A stretch of DNA of 64,000 nt, taken from the NCBI RefSeq assembly GCF_945859705.1, contig NC_079135.1:126474551-126538550 (forward strand), written 5' to 3'. Both the position numbers and the translations under genes were made by a program. The notes under the pieces are model-generated. The model saw nothing but the letters and a program-made list of their open reading frames with translations, was not told the origin of the DNA and searched no databases. Positions 13,501-25,609 of the stretch are shown here, in pieces. Source of the DNA: Episyrphus balteatus. Its lineage: Eukaryota; Arthropoda; Insecta; Diptera; Syrphidae. Every line of letters starts with the position of its first letter. Within the stretch, counting starts at the first letter, position 1.

Positions 13501-16500
13501 TAGATACCAGATATAGTTCCCATTTCGATTTTATTCTTGTTATTTACCCTACAGTAAGTAAGATAGGCAATGAACATTAGGGTGGTCCAATTTTTTTGGT
13601 TTTTACATTTCCGTTGTTCCCCACTCAAAAATTGGCTGCTTATGTGTTTTGTATTACTCAGGTGAAATTTCAGCTTTTTAGGTGAAGTGTAAGTGGGCGC
13701 TCAACAGGCTCAAAGTTTTTGCTCAGATGCTGTTTTAGCTAGGTGCTCATGCCTAGTAGTTACTTTTTTTTAATTTATCAAGTGAATTAAGTTGTGATGT
13801 GGTAAAGTTTTTCATGATAATATGTTTTTTCTTTCGTAAAAAACCACTAGTTAGTGATGTTTTCACAGATTTTTTTGTTCATTTAAATTCGTTTGTTGAA
13901 GTATTTTTTGTTTAAAGTTAAAACAAAACAGAATTAATCAATGAAATATGAATGACTCAAAACCAAAGCAACATGTCGGAAGCATGCGTGCTTATCATAT
14001 TTAAGCCAAATTCCAAGCCAAGTCCTATTACGATATAATCAGATATTAAGCGTAACAAAGTCTAATATTTCAAAGCTCATGAGCGCCCTCTTCCTTTTAC
14101 TTTTGAGAGGTAAAACTTTCAGCATATGTTGGTAAAGATGTCTGTAGCAAAATAATGGGTGGGGAAGTAATGAATTATGTGGTTTATGTTTTTGCCTTAT
14201 AACGTGGACCACACTAATGAACATACATGTTATACCAGAAGCCAACAAAATTTAGGTAATGGATAGCAGTTCCAGTTAATTATAAATGATGAACTAAACA
14301 AGCGAACAGCTTTGAAGTTCTGAGTTTGAAAATGGAATGGAAATATAGCCCACTGAAGAAAGAATCTCTGTAATTGCCGGTATGTCCGAAATGGACTCGA
14401 GGGTAAACTTAAGTTAAATGAGCACATCGAGCTTTAATAAATTACTAGAAGGTCAGACGGGAAGAAAAACGTCCTTCATTTTTGGAGGAAACCAAAATAT
14501 TTTGCAGCGGATCTTGCAGATCTAGGTGCAAAACTCTATGAAATGCTTTTAGAATATCAAACGCAATAATTTTACTTTCTGCAAAATGAAATAAAGCTTT
14601 TTTTTAATTTTTTTTTTTACAAATGACCAAAAATTTTTACTATTTTTTGCTTTAGTTTTTGATCATGCAAAAATTTGGTTCGTCGTATATGGGTGCTTTT
14701 GCCTTTGATTTTGTATGAATTTTTTCCGGTTTTCCCCAGCTTACCTCTATAACACAGATAACATCCTTATAGCTGGAATTGAACCATGCATTTTCTTTCG
14801 ATTTTATAGTTTTAACCCCATTCGGGAAAAATAGTCTCAGATAAGAAATAAATCATATCTACCATATCTACGATGGTGTCTACGTCACTAGCGAGAAAAC
14901 ATAGCCTTAGTGACCAATCAAAGTTGGGTTTCTCATATTACAAAACAATGCTCTTCTCCCAAAAGGCAATAACACACTAACGACGTATTTATCAGTGTCT
15001 GAGGTTAGATACAAGTCTAGGGTATTTTCGACTTGACCATTAACATCCGAAACAATTTGTTGGATGGAGTAATTCGTTAGAAAATGAATTACTGTCCAGG
15101 TTGTCGCTCTTTAACTTTGAATTTTACACACGGACCACCGTATTGTCTGAATGTTCACTAATCTAGATATCGCGTAGCGCTAAAACGGCTTGCCTGTCTT
15201 ATACAGTATAAAATAAATACGTACATCACACAAGTCTGATATAAGTTCCAATATAAGTTTCAAAAAAGTTAGTGTTATGCTTTAGTGACAATTTGTACCA
15301 ATCCATCATCTCCGGGGTATTTACTAATACATACAACAATCTTTCTGGAATCAAACTAATAACGATTGCGGCATTTAAAGAAGATATTTAACGCACAATA
15401 CCAAAATCGTTAACCAAATCTAAAATTGAAAATTATGGGGGGGAGGAAATGAAAGATTACTTATTAGCTTACTTACCGCTAGAGCTTCCTTAGTAACATA
15501 AGCACTTGGGCACAAGGAACATTTATATGGTTTCTCCCCAGTATGCAACCGCCGATGTATATTGAGAACAGTTTTACGAGCAAATGCCTTGTCACAAAAC
15601 TCACACTTGAATGGTTTCTCCCCAGAATGCTTGAGCAGATGAGTTTTAAGTGAATTCAAATGCGTAAACAAACTCCCACAAATATTGCACTCGATTCTAT
15701 CCTTGCGACTAGGAAGTGTTGTTTTTGTTTTCTTCACTTTCGGAGCAATTATAGTTGCTTCATGATATTCAGTCTTGAAATTGTTCTCCGTAGTTAATTC
15801 CTGAACTTGATCTGGTTGTTGGAATTGATGTATAGTTTCTGTTAATTGTTGTGTTTGCTGAGGAACTATTTCATTTGTTTGAGTTCCGTATTGTGAGAAT
15901 GTTTCTTGATAAGGGAAATCGTAGTTAGTAGAGTTTTGATGATGATCAGATTCTTGAAGAGGCAGTGTATTATGCTGTTGGTTATATTCAATTTGGACTG
16001 GTATCTGTTGATATTGAATCTGTGATGACGTGGAATACGATTCGTAGCCAACAGCAGCTACAGTTGTTGGAACATTAAAGTCAAACCCAGATGGATCGTT
16101 CTTTAAGACTGGATGGATCTCTAAATGCTCCGATCTACCAGTGTTTATGGTTATCTCCTGAACAGATTGAGAGTGATGATTAAAACTGTTCGAATCTGTG
16201 TACTGTTGGATATCTTCTATGCTAACATGAGTTTGTTGGACACTTGTGCTGCTTGTGGCAGATTGAGGTGATTCCAAAGGCATACTTGGCAATGACGTCG
16301 ATGGCATCTCGAACCTTGTGCTGCCTTCAGTAACAGAAACAAGCGGTGGTGGAACATTAGCGATTTCCAACTTGACTTTCTGGTCTTTTTGTTCTCGCTT
16401 TTCCTTTTCGAATGTTTCCATCCCGATGATCTCAACATGCTTTTCATCCATTGTGACGCTTTCATCATCAAAGAACTCTGAGTTATCCATCATCTCGACT

Positions 16501-19500
16501 TCATTGTCGTTGTCATCATCGTAATTATCATTGGCATCTTCAACTCGTTCTGTATGAATTGCCAACAACATATCAATTTCTGCCATATTTTCATCCAACT
16601 CATCGGAGCAATGATTGTTTGTGTTAGCATCGACATCGTCGCCATTGCTATTGGGTGCATCGTCTTCTTTCTTAAATGAAGGCAAGAATATAGTTTTTCG
16701 AAAATATTTCTCAGCATAAATGGCTTGGAAACGAAAATCGTAGGCAACTTTAAGATGATCGTTGCACTTTTTGCAAAGTTTTGATGGAAGTCCGTCATCT
16801 ATGGAAGCCTTTAAGAATTTTATTTTTAAATAAATGAAAATATAGGAATATGAATTCAATCCTATGTGGGCTTTAGGTACTGTTTATAAATTTTTTGCCT
16901 ATCTTTTCTCCGACGTTTCGACTGTGTTTACAGTCTTCTTATTATTTTTAAATGATTAAAAAAAATTATAATAAATGCTAAAAATCTAATATCTATATTA
17001 ACAGAGGATTCTGTCTTCTAATATTAAGAATTTAATCTTAAGAACTTCAAGCTTTTCTTTTCTTTGTTTTGGTTTGGTTTTATTTGTTATAGTTTTAAAT
17101 GTTTTGAATATTCCAAAAATTCGAAGTCTTGAAAAAGACCAGCTATTCGATTTTTTAGTTTTTGCGAATATATGAAAAACTTCACTGTTTTCGAATTTGA
17201 AGGGTAAACTTTCTAAAATTAAATCAAACACAGTCTATAAAATAAATTGTTCTTCAGTTTATGTAGGAACTTCGATACAAAAACTAAGGAATCGTATAGC
17301 TGGTCATAGGTCCAATATAAATAGCGGACATTCACAAAAAACAGCTTTAGCTTAGCATTGTATTGATGAGGGACATAGACCAGATTTTACTGAGGTAGAC
17401 ATTTTACAAATAGAAAAACATTACAGTAAAATAATGTTAATGGAAATGTTATACATTTTCGATACAGACAATACTGTTAATAGAAGAATAGATGGTGAAG
17501 GACTCAGCAATATTTATAGTCATTTTCTTCAAAAAAATATTTTAGGTTGAATGTATGTTCAACTTGATTCTTTTGGCTTGATTTAAACTCTTTCAGTCAA
17601 TTTGGAGTGTAGGTCACTTGAACTTTAAAATTGGATACAATTTTCAATTTGTATTTATTATTATATTTGTTATGGTAATTTGATTAGAAATGAACACATA
17701 ATTTTTTAAAAACCGTTATTTTTTGGAGAAAATGGTAGTTAACAGTTATAGTTTGACTTGAAAATCAAACAAATCATGTTTAGTTTTTTTATTTTTATAC
17801 ATTTCGGAACTTAAAAAACAATTTCAATAAAAAAAAATGAATAAAAATAGCTAACTGCGATATTAGATTTACAGTTTCCCTCTATTACTCAGAAGTAAGA
17901 AAAGTGTAGTTAGGGCCTTTACGAGATTATGAGAAGTATACTGCCCATAATCTCGTAAAGGCCCTAACTACATTTTTCTTACTTCTGAGTTATAGGGGGA
18001 AACACTAAATCTAATATCGCAATTTGCATATAAAAATGAAAAAAATCAAAAGTACATTTTGAATTTTCTGACTTATTTGAAGACCTAGGCTAAAAAAATA
18101 AATGAGAATAAATCAGAGACAATGCCCTAACTCCAAATATGCAAAAAAATCAAAATCGATAATTTTGTAGTTAGGGCATTTACGAGATTATGGGCAGTAT
18201 AGGTTTTGTACAATATTCCAAAAAAGTTCTTTATTTTTTGCAAAACCAAGTGAAATTTGTAACATTTTCACTATCAAAAAATGCGAACTACTTCTCTTTT
18301 AATACTACATGTGCGAAATAAGGTGAAAAGCATACTAACGAGATATGCAAAAAAGGAATCCGTCAGATGTCATGGAAAAATCATAAAATTTTTTGAGAAG
18401 GTAGTTAGATAACTAACCACAAAGACTGAAAGAGTTAAATACATTTATTTTTTAAAGTAACAATACTAAGTCTACGTTTTGTTTCTGACTTGGTATTGAT
18501 CTAGCTTATGCATTAGGTACTTAGGTGATTAGGTACTTAAAACTAGATAAAAACAAAAATAACAAGAGGCAGTTGTGGAATCGTTCAAAAAAGGACACAA
18601 AATTCCCCTCATTGACACGAGTCGACAAATGAATCATACCACAAAACGTATTACATATTTTTTCATTATACATGGTATATAATTAAGTTTAATAAAGCAA
18701 ATACATAGTTTTCATATGGTACATACAATTTGTACATTATTTAATATTTGTGAGATCTGGAATTGTTTAAGTATGTGAACATTTTAACTAAAGACAAAGA
18801 AACTACAAAAAGTGTTTGAATGAGTTGAGTTCCATCCATTAATATACATTAGGGTGTCCCTCCTATAGAAGTCAGAGAGGAATTCGTTGTAATGTAATTG
18901 GAATAATTGGGAAGATGAGGGGTTCACTAAGCTAATAGGAGATGCATAATACCTATGTATCTTCAATAGCAAATTCAAAACTAGCTGTATAGACATTTCT
19001 AATCAGTGCCTACGTTCTGTAACTTAGTCGAGAACTTCTCGCATCGAAAAATTTTGAAACAAAAATTCCATACGTTTCTCTATTTGGAAAAATAACCTGT
19101 GTCTGTATCTCGATGTGAAAAGCACCCCTGTAAATTTTTTTATTCCATTGGAATTATTGGAAACTGTCAAAAAAAGGGAAAATATTTGTACCTTTGGCCA
19201 TCAAAGGTCATATAGACATAGTTTTACAAGAAATATCCCAAGGCTCGATAGTCCGAAGGTAGAGCAGTCGGTCAGCGAGTGGAGGGTACCGAGTTCAAGT
19301 CGCAGTTAGGGCATGTAATTTTTTCTTTTTTTTCTTTAATATTCTTTTTTTTTATTTTAAAAATTTAAGTGATACAAAAATAAATTACCGTGAACACTAT
19401 TTCAGAAGTAACATCTCTTATTTATTGTAAGATTATCAAATTTTTTTCAAATATCTTACTTTCTCGCATCCTTTTTGCTTGTGAGTAATTTTGGCAGTTC

Positions 19501-20769
19501 AATCGAGAAATTATCTCAATAATTTTCTTACAGACAAAGTTTTATTCACATTTTTCCAGTCTGTCAAGCATTTTGATTCAGAAATGTTTCAAGGCGAGAA
19601 AATTTTGTTTATAGAAACAAACGAATGTGAGAAAATGATTTTTGTGTCGATTCACATTATTTTTGTTCCGATTTGCGTGTTTCATGCGAGAAATTTCTCG
19701 ATGCGAGAGTTACAGAACGTAGGCACAGGGGGCTGTTATGATAACTAAAGGAATGAATTCTTTTCGTAACCAGATCGAAAAGGTATGAGAATAAAGGTAT
19801 CGTATTTGACTCGCCATATATGATAGTGTTTTTATGCCAATTTACATCTGGGCCCTATTAATTGCACCAACTACTTTGCACTTTGCAACTTTGCATAATA
19901 ATACTTTTCTGCAAAGTAAAAGTGAAAAGTGTTTAAAAGTTCCCTCTTTGCACTTTTTAATGTTTTTTTTTTTTTGAAAAAGTGCGGGCGTTGCACCAAC
20001 TAAACATGGAACTCTGTGTTATTTGAAAATTTGCAAAGCAAAGCAGTAAGTTGTTTCAACTTGTTTTCGTTGTTAAAAATTTGAATTGGAAAGTTTGTTT
20101 GATGCAACGAAATCAAAGAATTCGTGCTTTGCAAATTTGTGGTTGGTGCAACAAAATTTGCAAGGAGGGAATTTTTGTTTTACTTTTCAAAAAAAATAAT
20201 TTCCTCTTTGTAAATTGGAGTTTGGTGCAACAGAATTTGAAAAGTTAAAGTGCAAAGTTGTAAAATGTTGGTGGTTGGTGCAATAGGGCCCCGGTCGTCT
20301 ATGTTTGTTTATACAAAACGCATCTTTCAAAAATTTGAAGTTCTTTAATTACAGTTAGAGATATGCCAATATATTTTAAATGAAATGAAGCCTTATGAGA
20401 GTATAGGTAGGTCTGATAAGCGTTTTATATAGGAGTTAAGTGCTTTTATCCACAAAGGAAGATCTGAAAAGGAATTTTAGCTGAGCTGCTGCAGATGTTG
20501 GTTGGTTGGAACGTAGACACGTTCGAAACGTCGACGAAGATTTGAGATTTAATAAAAGACCTAAAGCCCGCTTAGGATTTAATATTTTAAGAAATTTAAT
20601 TTAAAAATACATGAAAAAATAAGAATATGTTTTTTTAGGAGATTATTCATACCTCTAATGAAGTACAATAACGAAATTGGTCATCTTTGCCGCAATCATC
20701 GAAAATTGTTATGCTGCCGGAGGAACTTAAACAAACCCGGCAAACAGTATCATCTAGTTTGACTGACAT
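10501..20769 (-). CDS. ZAD domain, 16-finger C2H2 zinc-finger protein
   Basis: Five exons on the minus strand: 20653-20769, 15477-16808, 11284-12231, 10868-11226 and 10501-10810, giving 3066 nt, 1021 residues. Exon 1 plus the start of exon 2 form a ZAD (zinc-finger-associated domain, an insect dimerisation module) with C10, C13, C51 and C54. Next comes a long acidic, Gln- and Ser-rich linker (about residues 90-410). Fingers 1-3 end exon 2, with GEKP-type linkers. Exon 3 completes finger 3 and holds 4-6, a basic/acidic linker and 7-9. Exon 4 completes finger 9 and holds 10-12. Finger 13 is split between exons 4 and 5, and 14-16 end the protein. The joins are strongly supported because each rebuilds a perfect C-x2-C-x12-H-x4-H finger across the splice: ALA|RHLQKDH, DALM|RHMSKDH and FTIR|ENLIQH. 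Probably a nuclear sequence-specific DNA-binding protein; target unknown. Introns are 3844, 3245, 57 and 57 bp. Confidence 0.85.
12232..15476. other. Intron 2 of the ZAD zinc-finger gene
   Basis: Non-coding. Between about 12538 and 12850 two diverged copies of one sequence follow each other (GACAACCTATA ... GAAAGCTTATTGT, then TCTACAA ... TTAGAATTTTTTAAA). A possible small TIR element lies at 13580-14214. No exon-like frame is seen. Confidence 0.6.
13580..14214. repeat. Possible Tc1/mariner-type MITE
   Basis: Outer ends GGGTGGTCC and GGACCACAC are imperfect inverted repeats, each bordered by TA (13578-13579 and 14215-14216). The short, mismatched termini make this tentative. No transposase is seen inside. 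Confidence 0.35.
16850..16945 (-). repeat. Penelope-type terminal tail, copy 1
   Basis: Read on the minus strand: a hairpin (GACTGT/ACAGTC) followed by CGAAACGTCGG, then ACCTAAAGCCC...TAGGATT. The same order occurs on the plus strand at about 20500-20600. It lies only 40 bp upstream of exon 2 of the host ZAD gene. Confidence 0.5.
17090..17552 (+). pseudogene. GIY-YIG endonuclease fragment of a Penelope-like retroelement
   Basis: The translation includes VYVGTSIQKLRNRIAGHRS, an in-frame stop after TALA, then HCIDEGHRPDF, then a ...VNRRIDGEGLSNIYSHFL tail. This is the C-terminal GIY-YIG endonuclease domain typical of Penelope-like elements (VY(V/I)G, R..GH, and ALA.H....GH). No reverse transcriptase remains upstream, and there are stops and frame breaks. 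It sits in intron 1 of the ZAD gene on the opposite strand. Confidence 0.7.
17855..18025. repeat. Long hairpin (two ~75-bp arms)
   Basis: The arms 17855-17931 and 17946-18025 are near-perfect reverse complements around a short loop (the core arm contains TAGTTAGGGCCTTTACGAGA). A partial third copy of the inner arm occurs at 18167-18203. Probably a foldback MITE; no terminal duplication recognised. Confidence 0.65.
19006..19726. repeat. TIR element (MITE), ~720 bp
   Basis: The ends are inverted repeats: GTGCCTACGTTCTGTAACT at 19006 and its reverse complement ending at 19726, with similarity continuing into CTCGCATCGA. No transposase frame. A tRNA-like segment lies inside (about 19240-19312). 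Confidence 0.6.
19240..19312 (+). repeat. Degenerate tRNA-derived sequence (SINE-like)
   Basis: TAGAGCAGTCGGTCAGCG resembles a tRNA D-arm/A box, and GAGTTCAAGTCGC resembles a B box. Spacing between them is too short for an anticodon arm, and no matching 5' acceptor strand is seen, so it is not a functional tRNA. The T-rich run that follows fits a decayed tRNA-derived SINE head. Confidence 0.35.
19850..20291. repeat. TIR element (MITE), 442 bp
   Basis: The termini are GGGCCCTATT(AA)TTGCACCAAC and the inverted GGTGCAATAGGGCCC. The interior is built from GTGCAAAG/CTTTGCAC-type motifs in both orientations. No frame and no clear target duplication are seen. It lies in intron 1 of the ZAD gene. 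Confidence 0.6.
20500..20600 (+). repeat. Penelope-type terminal tail, copy 2
   Basis: GAACGT/ACGTTC hairpin, then CGAAACGTCGACGAAGAT, then GACCTAAAGCCCGCTTAGGATT. Same order as the minus-strand copy at 16850-16945, so the two copies point away from each other around the endonuclease remnant. It lies 50 bp from exon 1 of the ZAD gene. Confidence 0.45.
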
Positions 20770-21394
20770 GTTTTTTGTTATAATCTATTATTGAATATTC
20801 AAGTAAATAAATTTAAATAGTTATTTATCATGATTATGATGGTTTAATTGTTGTTTTTGTTTGTTTTAAATGTTATTATTTTTTATAAGAATTTTTCTAA
20901 CAAGAAATGTAAATAACAAAATGGCTTCAATTTTGACAGTTTTCAGTTGACATTTGTTATTTTGACATAAGGTGCTGAATAGAGATGGGTACTTGAGTAA
21001 ATGAGTACTAGATGGATTGAGTGCGTTCAAGTATTTACAAAATTAGGGGCGTATTCACGGAGCACATTCATAATTAAGGAAAGACCACACCCGAAAGGTA
21101 GGTACGTGTAAGTGGTAAGGTATTACAGAAGCTACGTTTCAGCTCCTTTTTAACTTTAGTAAGGTTGTTGGGCAAGGAAAAAAGAAGAATGATATACAAG
21201 TTTGACCCTTTGTAAGAATGTACTTAGAAGGCCTGTAAGAAACTTAAAGGAAGCTTTACCGAAGCTTTGAGATTTGAAAGATAGCTTCGGAAGAGCTTGT
21301 ATAACTCTTAAGTACATGTTTAATCGAAATTAAAAAAAAAAAATACAAAAACAAAAAAGAATTTTCTGTTTTAATTGGTTTTGATTTGATTTTA

Positions 21395-21785
21395 AAGCCT
21401 AGTACGCAGCTGAAGCGAAACGAAATTTTCCATACAAAATTTCGTTAACGAAATCTTGAACGAAAAATTTCGTTGTGCTTTTCGTTTTGCAGTACGCAGC
21501 TCTAGCAAAAAATTGGAGAGTTTTCACGCATTTGTCACTTTCTTTTTACTGTCCTGTGCATTTTTCTTGACTCCAAGAGCAGTGTTGACGGTTTTTTCAC
21601 TTTTAATTCATTTATTTCTTGCTTTAAAATTTATTTTCTGTTGGTTTTTCTTGATTTTAAATTAATTTTTATTTTTTTTTTTATTTTGACTTTGACAGAA
21701 TACTTGATGATATTTTTTCGTTAGCATTTTCGTTGTCGACTTTGTAGACTTGAACATTTATTGTTTCGCATCATCTTTAAACTAA
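21395..21785 (-). repeat. CCTAGTACGC-family MITE copy
   Basis: Begins GCCTAGTACGCAGCTGAAGCGAAACG. From about 21500 to 21785 it is the reverse complement of 38328-38613 (shared CTCCAAGAGCAGTGTTGACGG, GAATACTTGATGATATTTTTTCG and related blocks). One of several copies of this family in the window. Confidence 0.6.
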
Positions 21786-21798
21786 ACGTATAAAAACT

Positions 21799-22232
21799 AT
21801 ATCGCACATGTACTACAAAAGTGTCACAACTCAAAAATCTTCATTTTTCAATAGAGACGATAAACCAATTTAAGGAGAATAGAACGAGTATATTTATTAT
21901 TTACTTAATTTTTAGAATAGGAAACACACTTTTAACCAATTTTAGACAACCACCATCATTTTAACTATCTTAAACTTTGGAAATTCACGTTTTTAGAGTT
22001 GTGACAATTTTCGTGATCTTTGGACTAAAAATGTGTCATTTTTGTCAAAGTAGTTTTTATTTCAAATGAAACATTTAAAACGACATTTTACCTTCTGGAA
22101 TAAAAACTATTCAAATTATATCAATGGCAACTAGATAGATTTGTCTGGGAAAATTTCAAATTTTTTTTTTGTCAATAACTAAAAAAATCTGTTTTTTGAG
22201 TTGTGACACTTTTGTAGTACATGTGCGATATC
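21799..22232. repeat. TIR element with ~38-bp perfect TIRs
   Basis: ATATCGCACATGTACTACAA at 21799 continues through GTGTCACAACTCAAAAA. The exact reverse complement ends at 22232. The 434-bp element has no frame. The TATCGC...GCGATA ends suit a TA target. The perfect TIRs suggest it is fairly young. Confidence 0.75.
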
Positions 22233-23039
22233 TTGTCGAATCGAACAAAATGGACTTTATGCAAACAAAATTATTTTTTTTTTGGTGAAACGGTGGTATG
22301 CCTGGTAAAGTAGTAAATGTGTCAAAATTTTATATGAGGTGGACCTGTTTGCCCAACTAACAATTTCGATGTTATAACGATGGTGAGAAGATTCTCGTCA
22401 TGACTAATTTCACACCTAAAAGACTCATATAACCCTAATTAGGATCAAAAAGGCCCCTTTTTTTACTCCTATTAAACCTATGAGAAGTACAATGAAATAC
22501 TTCTGTAAAGTTTCTCATCAGTAGCCGAAAGTGGTATTCGATCCTATAAGCGTACCACAGAATTTTTATTGAAAGCATAATAGGCATTGACCTATTATAT
22601 ATGGACTGCTAGTTGATTCTCGTTTCCATACAAAATTTTTGAAAATGTGGTTCAATGATTACTAGCGCCTGTGGAAGAAAGTGGTAAATAGAACTCAGTT
22701 AGCGTAGCGACATCTACCGTCAGATTGCTTGAACTACCATTTTTGTGCATAGAAACTATGGCCATCTACATTTTTTTGCTACAAAAATCAATAGCATCTG
22801 TCTTTTTTGAAGTCTACTTTTTGACGTATTGGAAGAACGAAGAATTCTTTCAGTAAAAAAAAGTATTTTATTAAAATATTTTTTGTGCAAAGATAAATGT
22901 CGGGGAAAATAATTGAACCATGTTAGAAAAAGGTTTTTATTTAATTTATTATTATTCGAAAGTTATTAAAAATTAGAATTAAATCGTTCAGTTCACAAAA
23001 AAAAAATGAAATTTTCTTTTTTCAATAATTTCCTTTTTG

Positions 23040-25260
23040 TTTTTTTTTCAGATGCAAATTTATCACATATGGAATCGTGTTGGAAGGAAGGAGGGCCAAA
23101 TGCATCAACAACACCATCCGCAACAGCATTATCACACCAGCATCAACAACAACGTAAAATAATTAATATTTTCTGCAGCCTACAAAACAATTTATAAAGC
23201 TTTCTTTTTCAGTAGGTACCTAATATCTTTGCAATTTTATGCTTACGCTGAGGACTGCTCCAAGACAATTATCTAGATGAAAACATCCAAAAGCCGTGTT
23301 TCATTTTCAGGACTCCTGATGAGGATTAAATTAAAGCTATCCATCTAATCATCGACGAAAAAGAAATTGTATTTGACGACTCATGAATTCCGGGTGCACT
23401 AAGCGTACTTTCGAGAGGACTGACAAAAGAGTAGATCTCTCAACGAATATAATTTATATCCTGTTTCTACACATTCACAAAGTTTCATCCTATGATTGTG
23501 CAGTATAAGGTGAGTATGGAATGCATTTCTTATTCCCCCAAACCTTACTTCATATTCCTATTGTTACTTTATTGCAGATTGGTTATGTATTGTTAGCATG
23601 GATGTCATTGAATTGGAACTACGGCGCTACGCAATTATGCGTAAAGGATTTTCATCTTCGAAATTATCCCAACACTAAGCTCAGTAAAGAGAAACAACCT
23701 AAAGAGGTAAGTAAGATATTCATCATAATAACAATTGTATCATATTTTCTTTTTAGATAGAACCCCCACGCGTATCCCCGAATTAAAACTACGCCCAAAA
23801 CCTGGTAATTGGAATAGCTTTCATGGTTCCATGTCGTCAATCACTCATCATCCCTTATGAAGAGTATAATTTTAGGTATCAGAAACACCTATCTTCAAGA
23901 TCTACACGACCCGAAGCCAAAACCAACAGCAATATGAAGCATTAGCTTCAAACGATCCAAAAGTAAAAAAAGAAGAATATGAATGATTGAATAAACAATT
24001 GAAAATATTCGTCAAGAAACAAGAACCACTCTTCAGAGTTGCCTTCTATCTTCTGCTCAATATGGCTGAGAATGTTGAACTTTAAGAGAAGATACATCGT
24101 ATTGACTCCATATAGTCAATATGCTTGTCAAGCTAGTGACGATGACAACGTTCCTTAAGAAACTTTAAATAGTTGGTGATAATAAATCTAACATGAACGA
24201 CCTAAACATTGTCGCCAAAGTTGATGCAGCAGTGGCTGATGAAGCAATGGCAATGCTGACCCAATACAAGATAACCTTAAGTTAGTTTTCAGTTTATCCC
24301 TTGATGGATCATTACGTCGGAAAATGTATCAAGCTGCATTACTACCAATGTTGGTGATGTTTTTATAAAGAAAAGCATCATGGTATTGCTTTGAAAATCT
24401 TGTTTCACATAACTTTGGATGGTAAGGTGAGGAGGAGGGATTCTTTTATTTTCCATTGTCTTGACTCATTTACACAACTTAATTTTAGGTAAAATCAATG
24501 TTAACCACACAGAATATGTGCGAATGGCAACTAATGCTATATAATTCTCAATATAAATACCAAAGTTGACCTCGTTGCGCTATGCATTCTTTTGCTAAAC
24601 AAATAACGTTATGTACAAATAATGGTCGCTGGCAATGGCCTACACAATCTAATGAATCAAGCCTTTAAATATCAGGATGCTGTTCTAATAAAACGTATTC
24701 AAAATCTATCACCGCATAAAAATCTTCAACACATTATGTTTATCGATTATGTGAGATTTGGCCCGCATCAAATCACAGTGAATAAGAAACCGAAATTTCT
24801 TCACGTATCCGAAATCACAAAGGCTGGCAGGTATAATACCAAGTAGTCTTGTGTTATCATTTGTTAACTACATATTTTTAACCTTCATACTTTCATTGCA
24901 GAGTCAATCACGAGTTGGTGACTACTGTGTTTGTGAAAGATGTGGTGAGTGCGGAGCAATGTTGGATGAATACAAATTTAATTCCATGGCAGTACGCGAG
25001 TACTACAAAAATTTTTTTGGATCATCGTCTGCAGCAGGTTACTCTTGATAGCAATGCCAGGAGGACATCATTGGAATTCGGAGCGACCCAGAGTGCCCTA
25101 GAGCTCACAACAAACCTTATGTAATTGCCTGCATCCAGAAGAATTTCTCTGAAAATACTTGAGCCCAAACACCTAAAACGATTTGGTGTCTGTTTAAATA
25201 CAATAAACCAAGTAATGCGATCAAGTATGATGCGCAAAATGTATCAACTGAATATTATGT
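23040..25260 (+). pseudogene. Kap3: KAP3 (kinesin-associated protein) gene fragment inside the transposon
   Basis: Armadillo-repeat sequence of the kinesin-II accessory subunit is recognisable from about 24000: KKQEPLFRVAFYLLLNMAEN, then FLKKL, then SLDGSLRRKMYQAALLPML, then GNGLHNLMNQAFKYQDAVLI ... FIDYV, then LDEYKF. Frameshifts and stops (for example in the region 24080-24180) prevent a protein. GT-AG introns survive at 23510-23577, 23707-23756, 24422-24488 and 24831-24901, so the copy came from DNA, not from mRNA. The 5' part (23050-23500) is coding-like but not identified. Confidence 0.7.
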
Positions 25261-25609
25261 ACATATTTTATAAACCACTTTTGTAATGAACAAAAAGTAT
25301 TGTTTAAAAATGTTGATAAAGTATGAACTTAGTTGTTAAATAAGTATAATAATACTCTGTTCCTACTTATTTTTTCAATAACTAACAACCACAGATTGAG
25401 TGATTATAAAAATTCTTGAATTAAATTGTTCGAATGTTTTTCAAGTTTAATTTCTGTCTCTTTTACTTCACATCGGTGCATTTTTTTATGATGAATATTT
25501 TAGTATCATATAAGATTATTATGATTTGTATAGTTCTGAAGCTTCTCCAAAGATCATGATCATCTAGCACGGATTTTTCTCTCTTTATCAGAAAAAGCTT
25601 TAGATTATT

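Larger units (their letters stand above)
20770..22576. other. Upstream region of the ZAD gene and intergenic repeats
   Basis: The first 200 bp form the 5' leader/promoter side of the minus-strand ZAD gene. The rest is repeat DNA (elements at 21395-21785 and 21799-22232) plus AT-rich sequence without recognisable genes. Confidence 0.5.

Noticed and set aside
19240..19312. Functional tRNA gene
   Set aside because: A- and B-box-like sequences are too close for an anticodon arm and no acceptor stem can be drawn.
20480..20560. Active hammerhead ribozyme
   Set aside because: GAAAC and a stem II-like hairpin are present, but a CTGANGA core and complementary stem III could not be found.
25022..25237. 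71-codon minus frame within the KAP3 region
   Set aside because: Antisense shadow of decayed KAP3 exon sequence.
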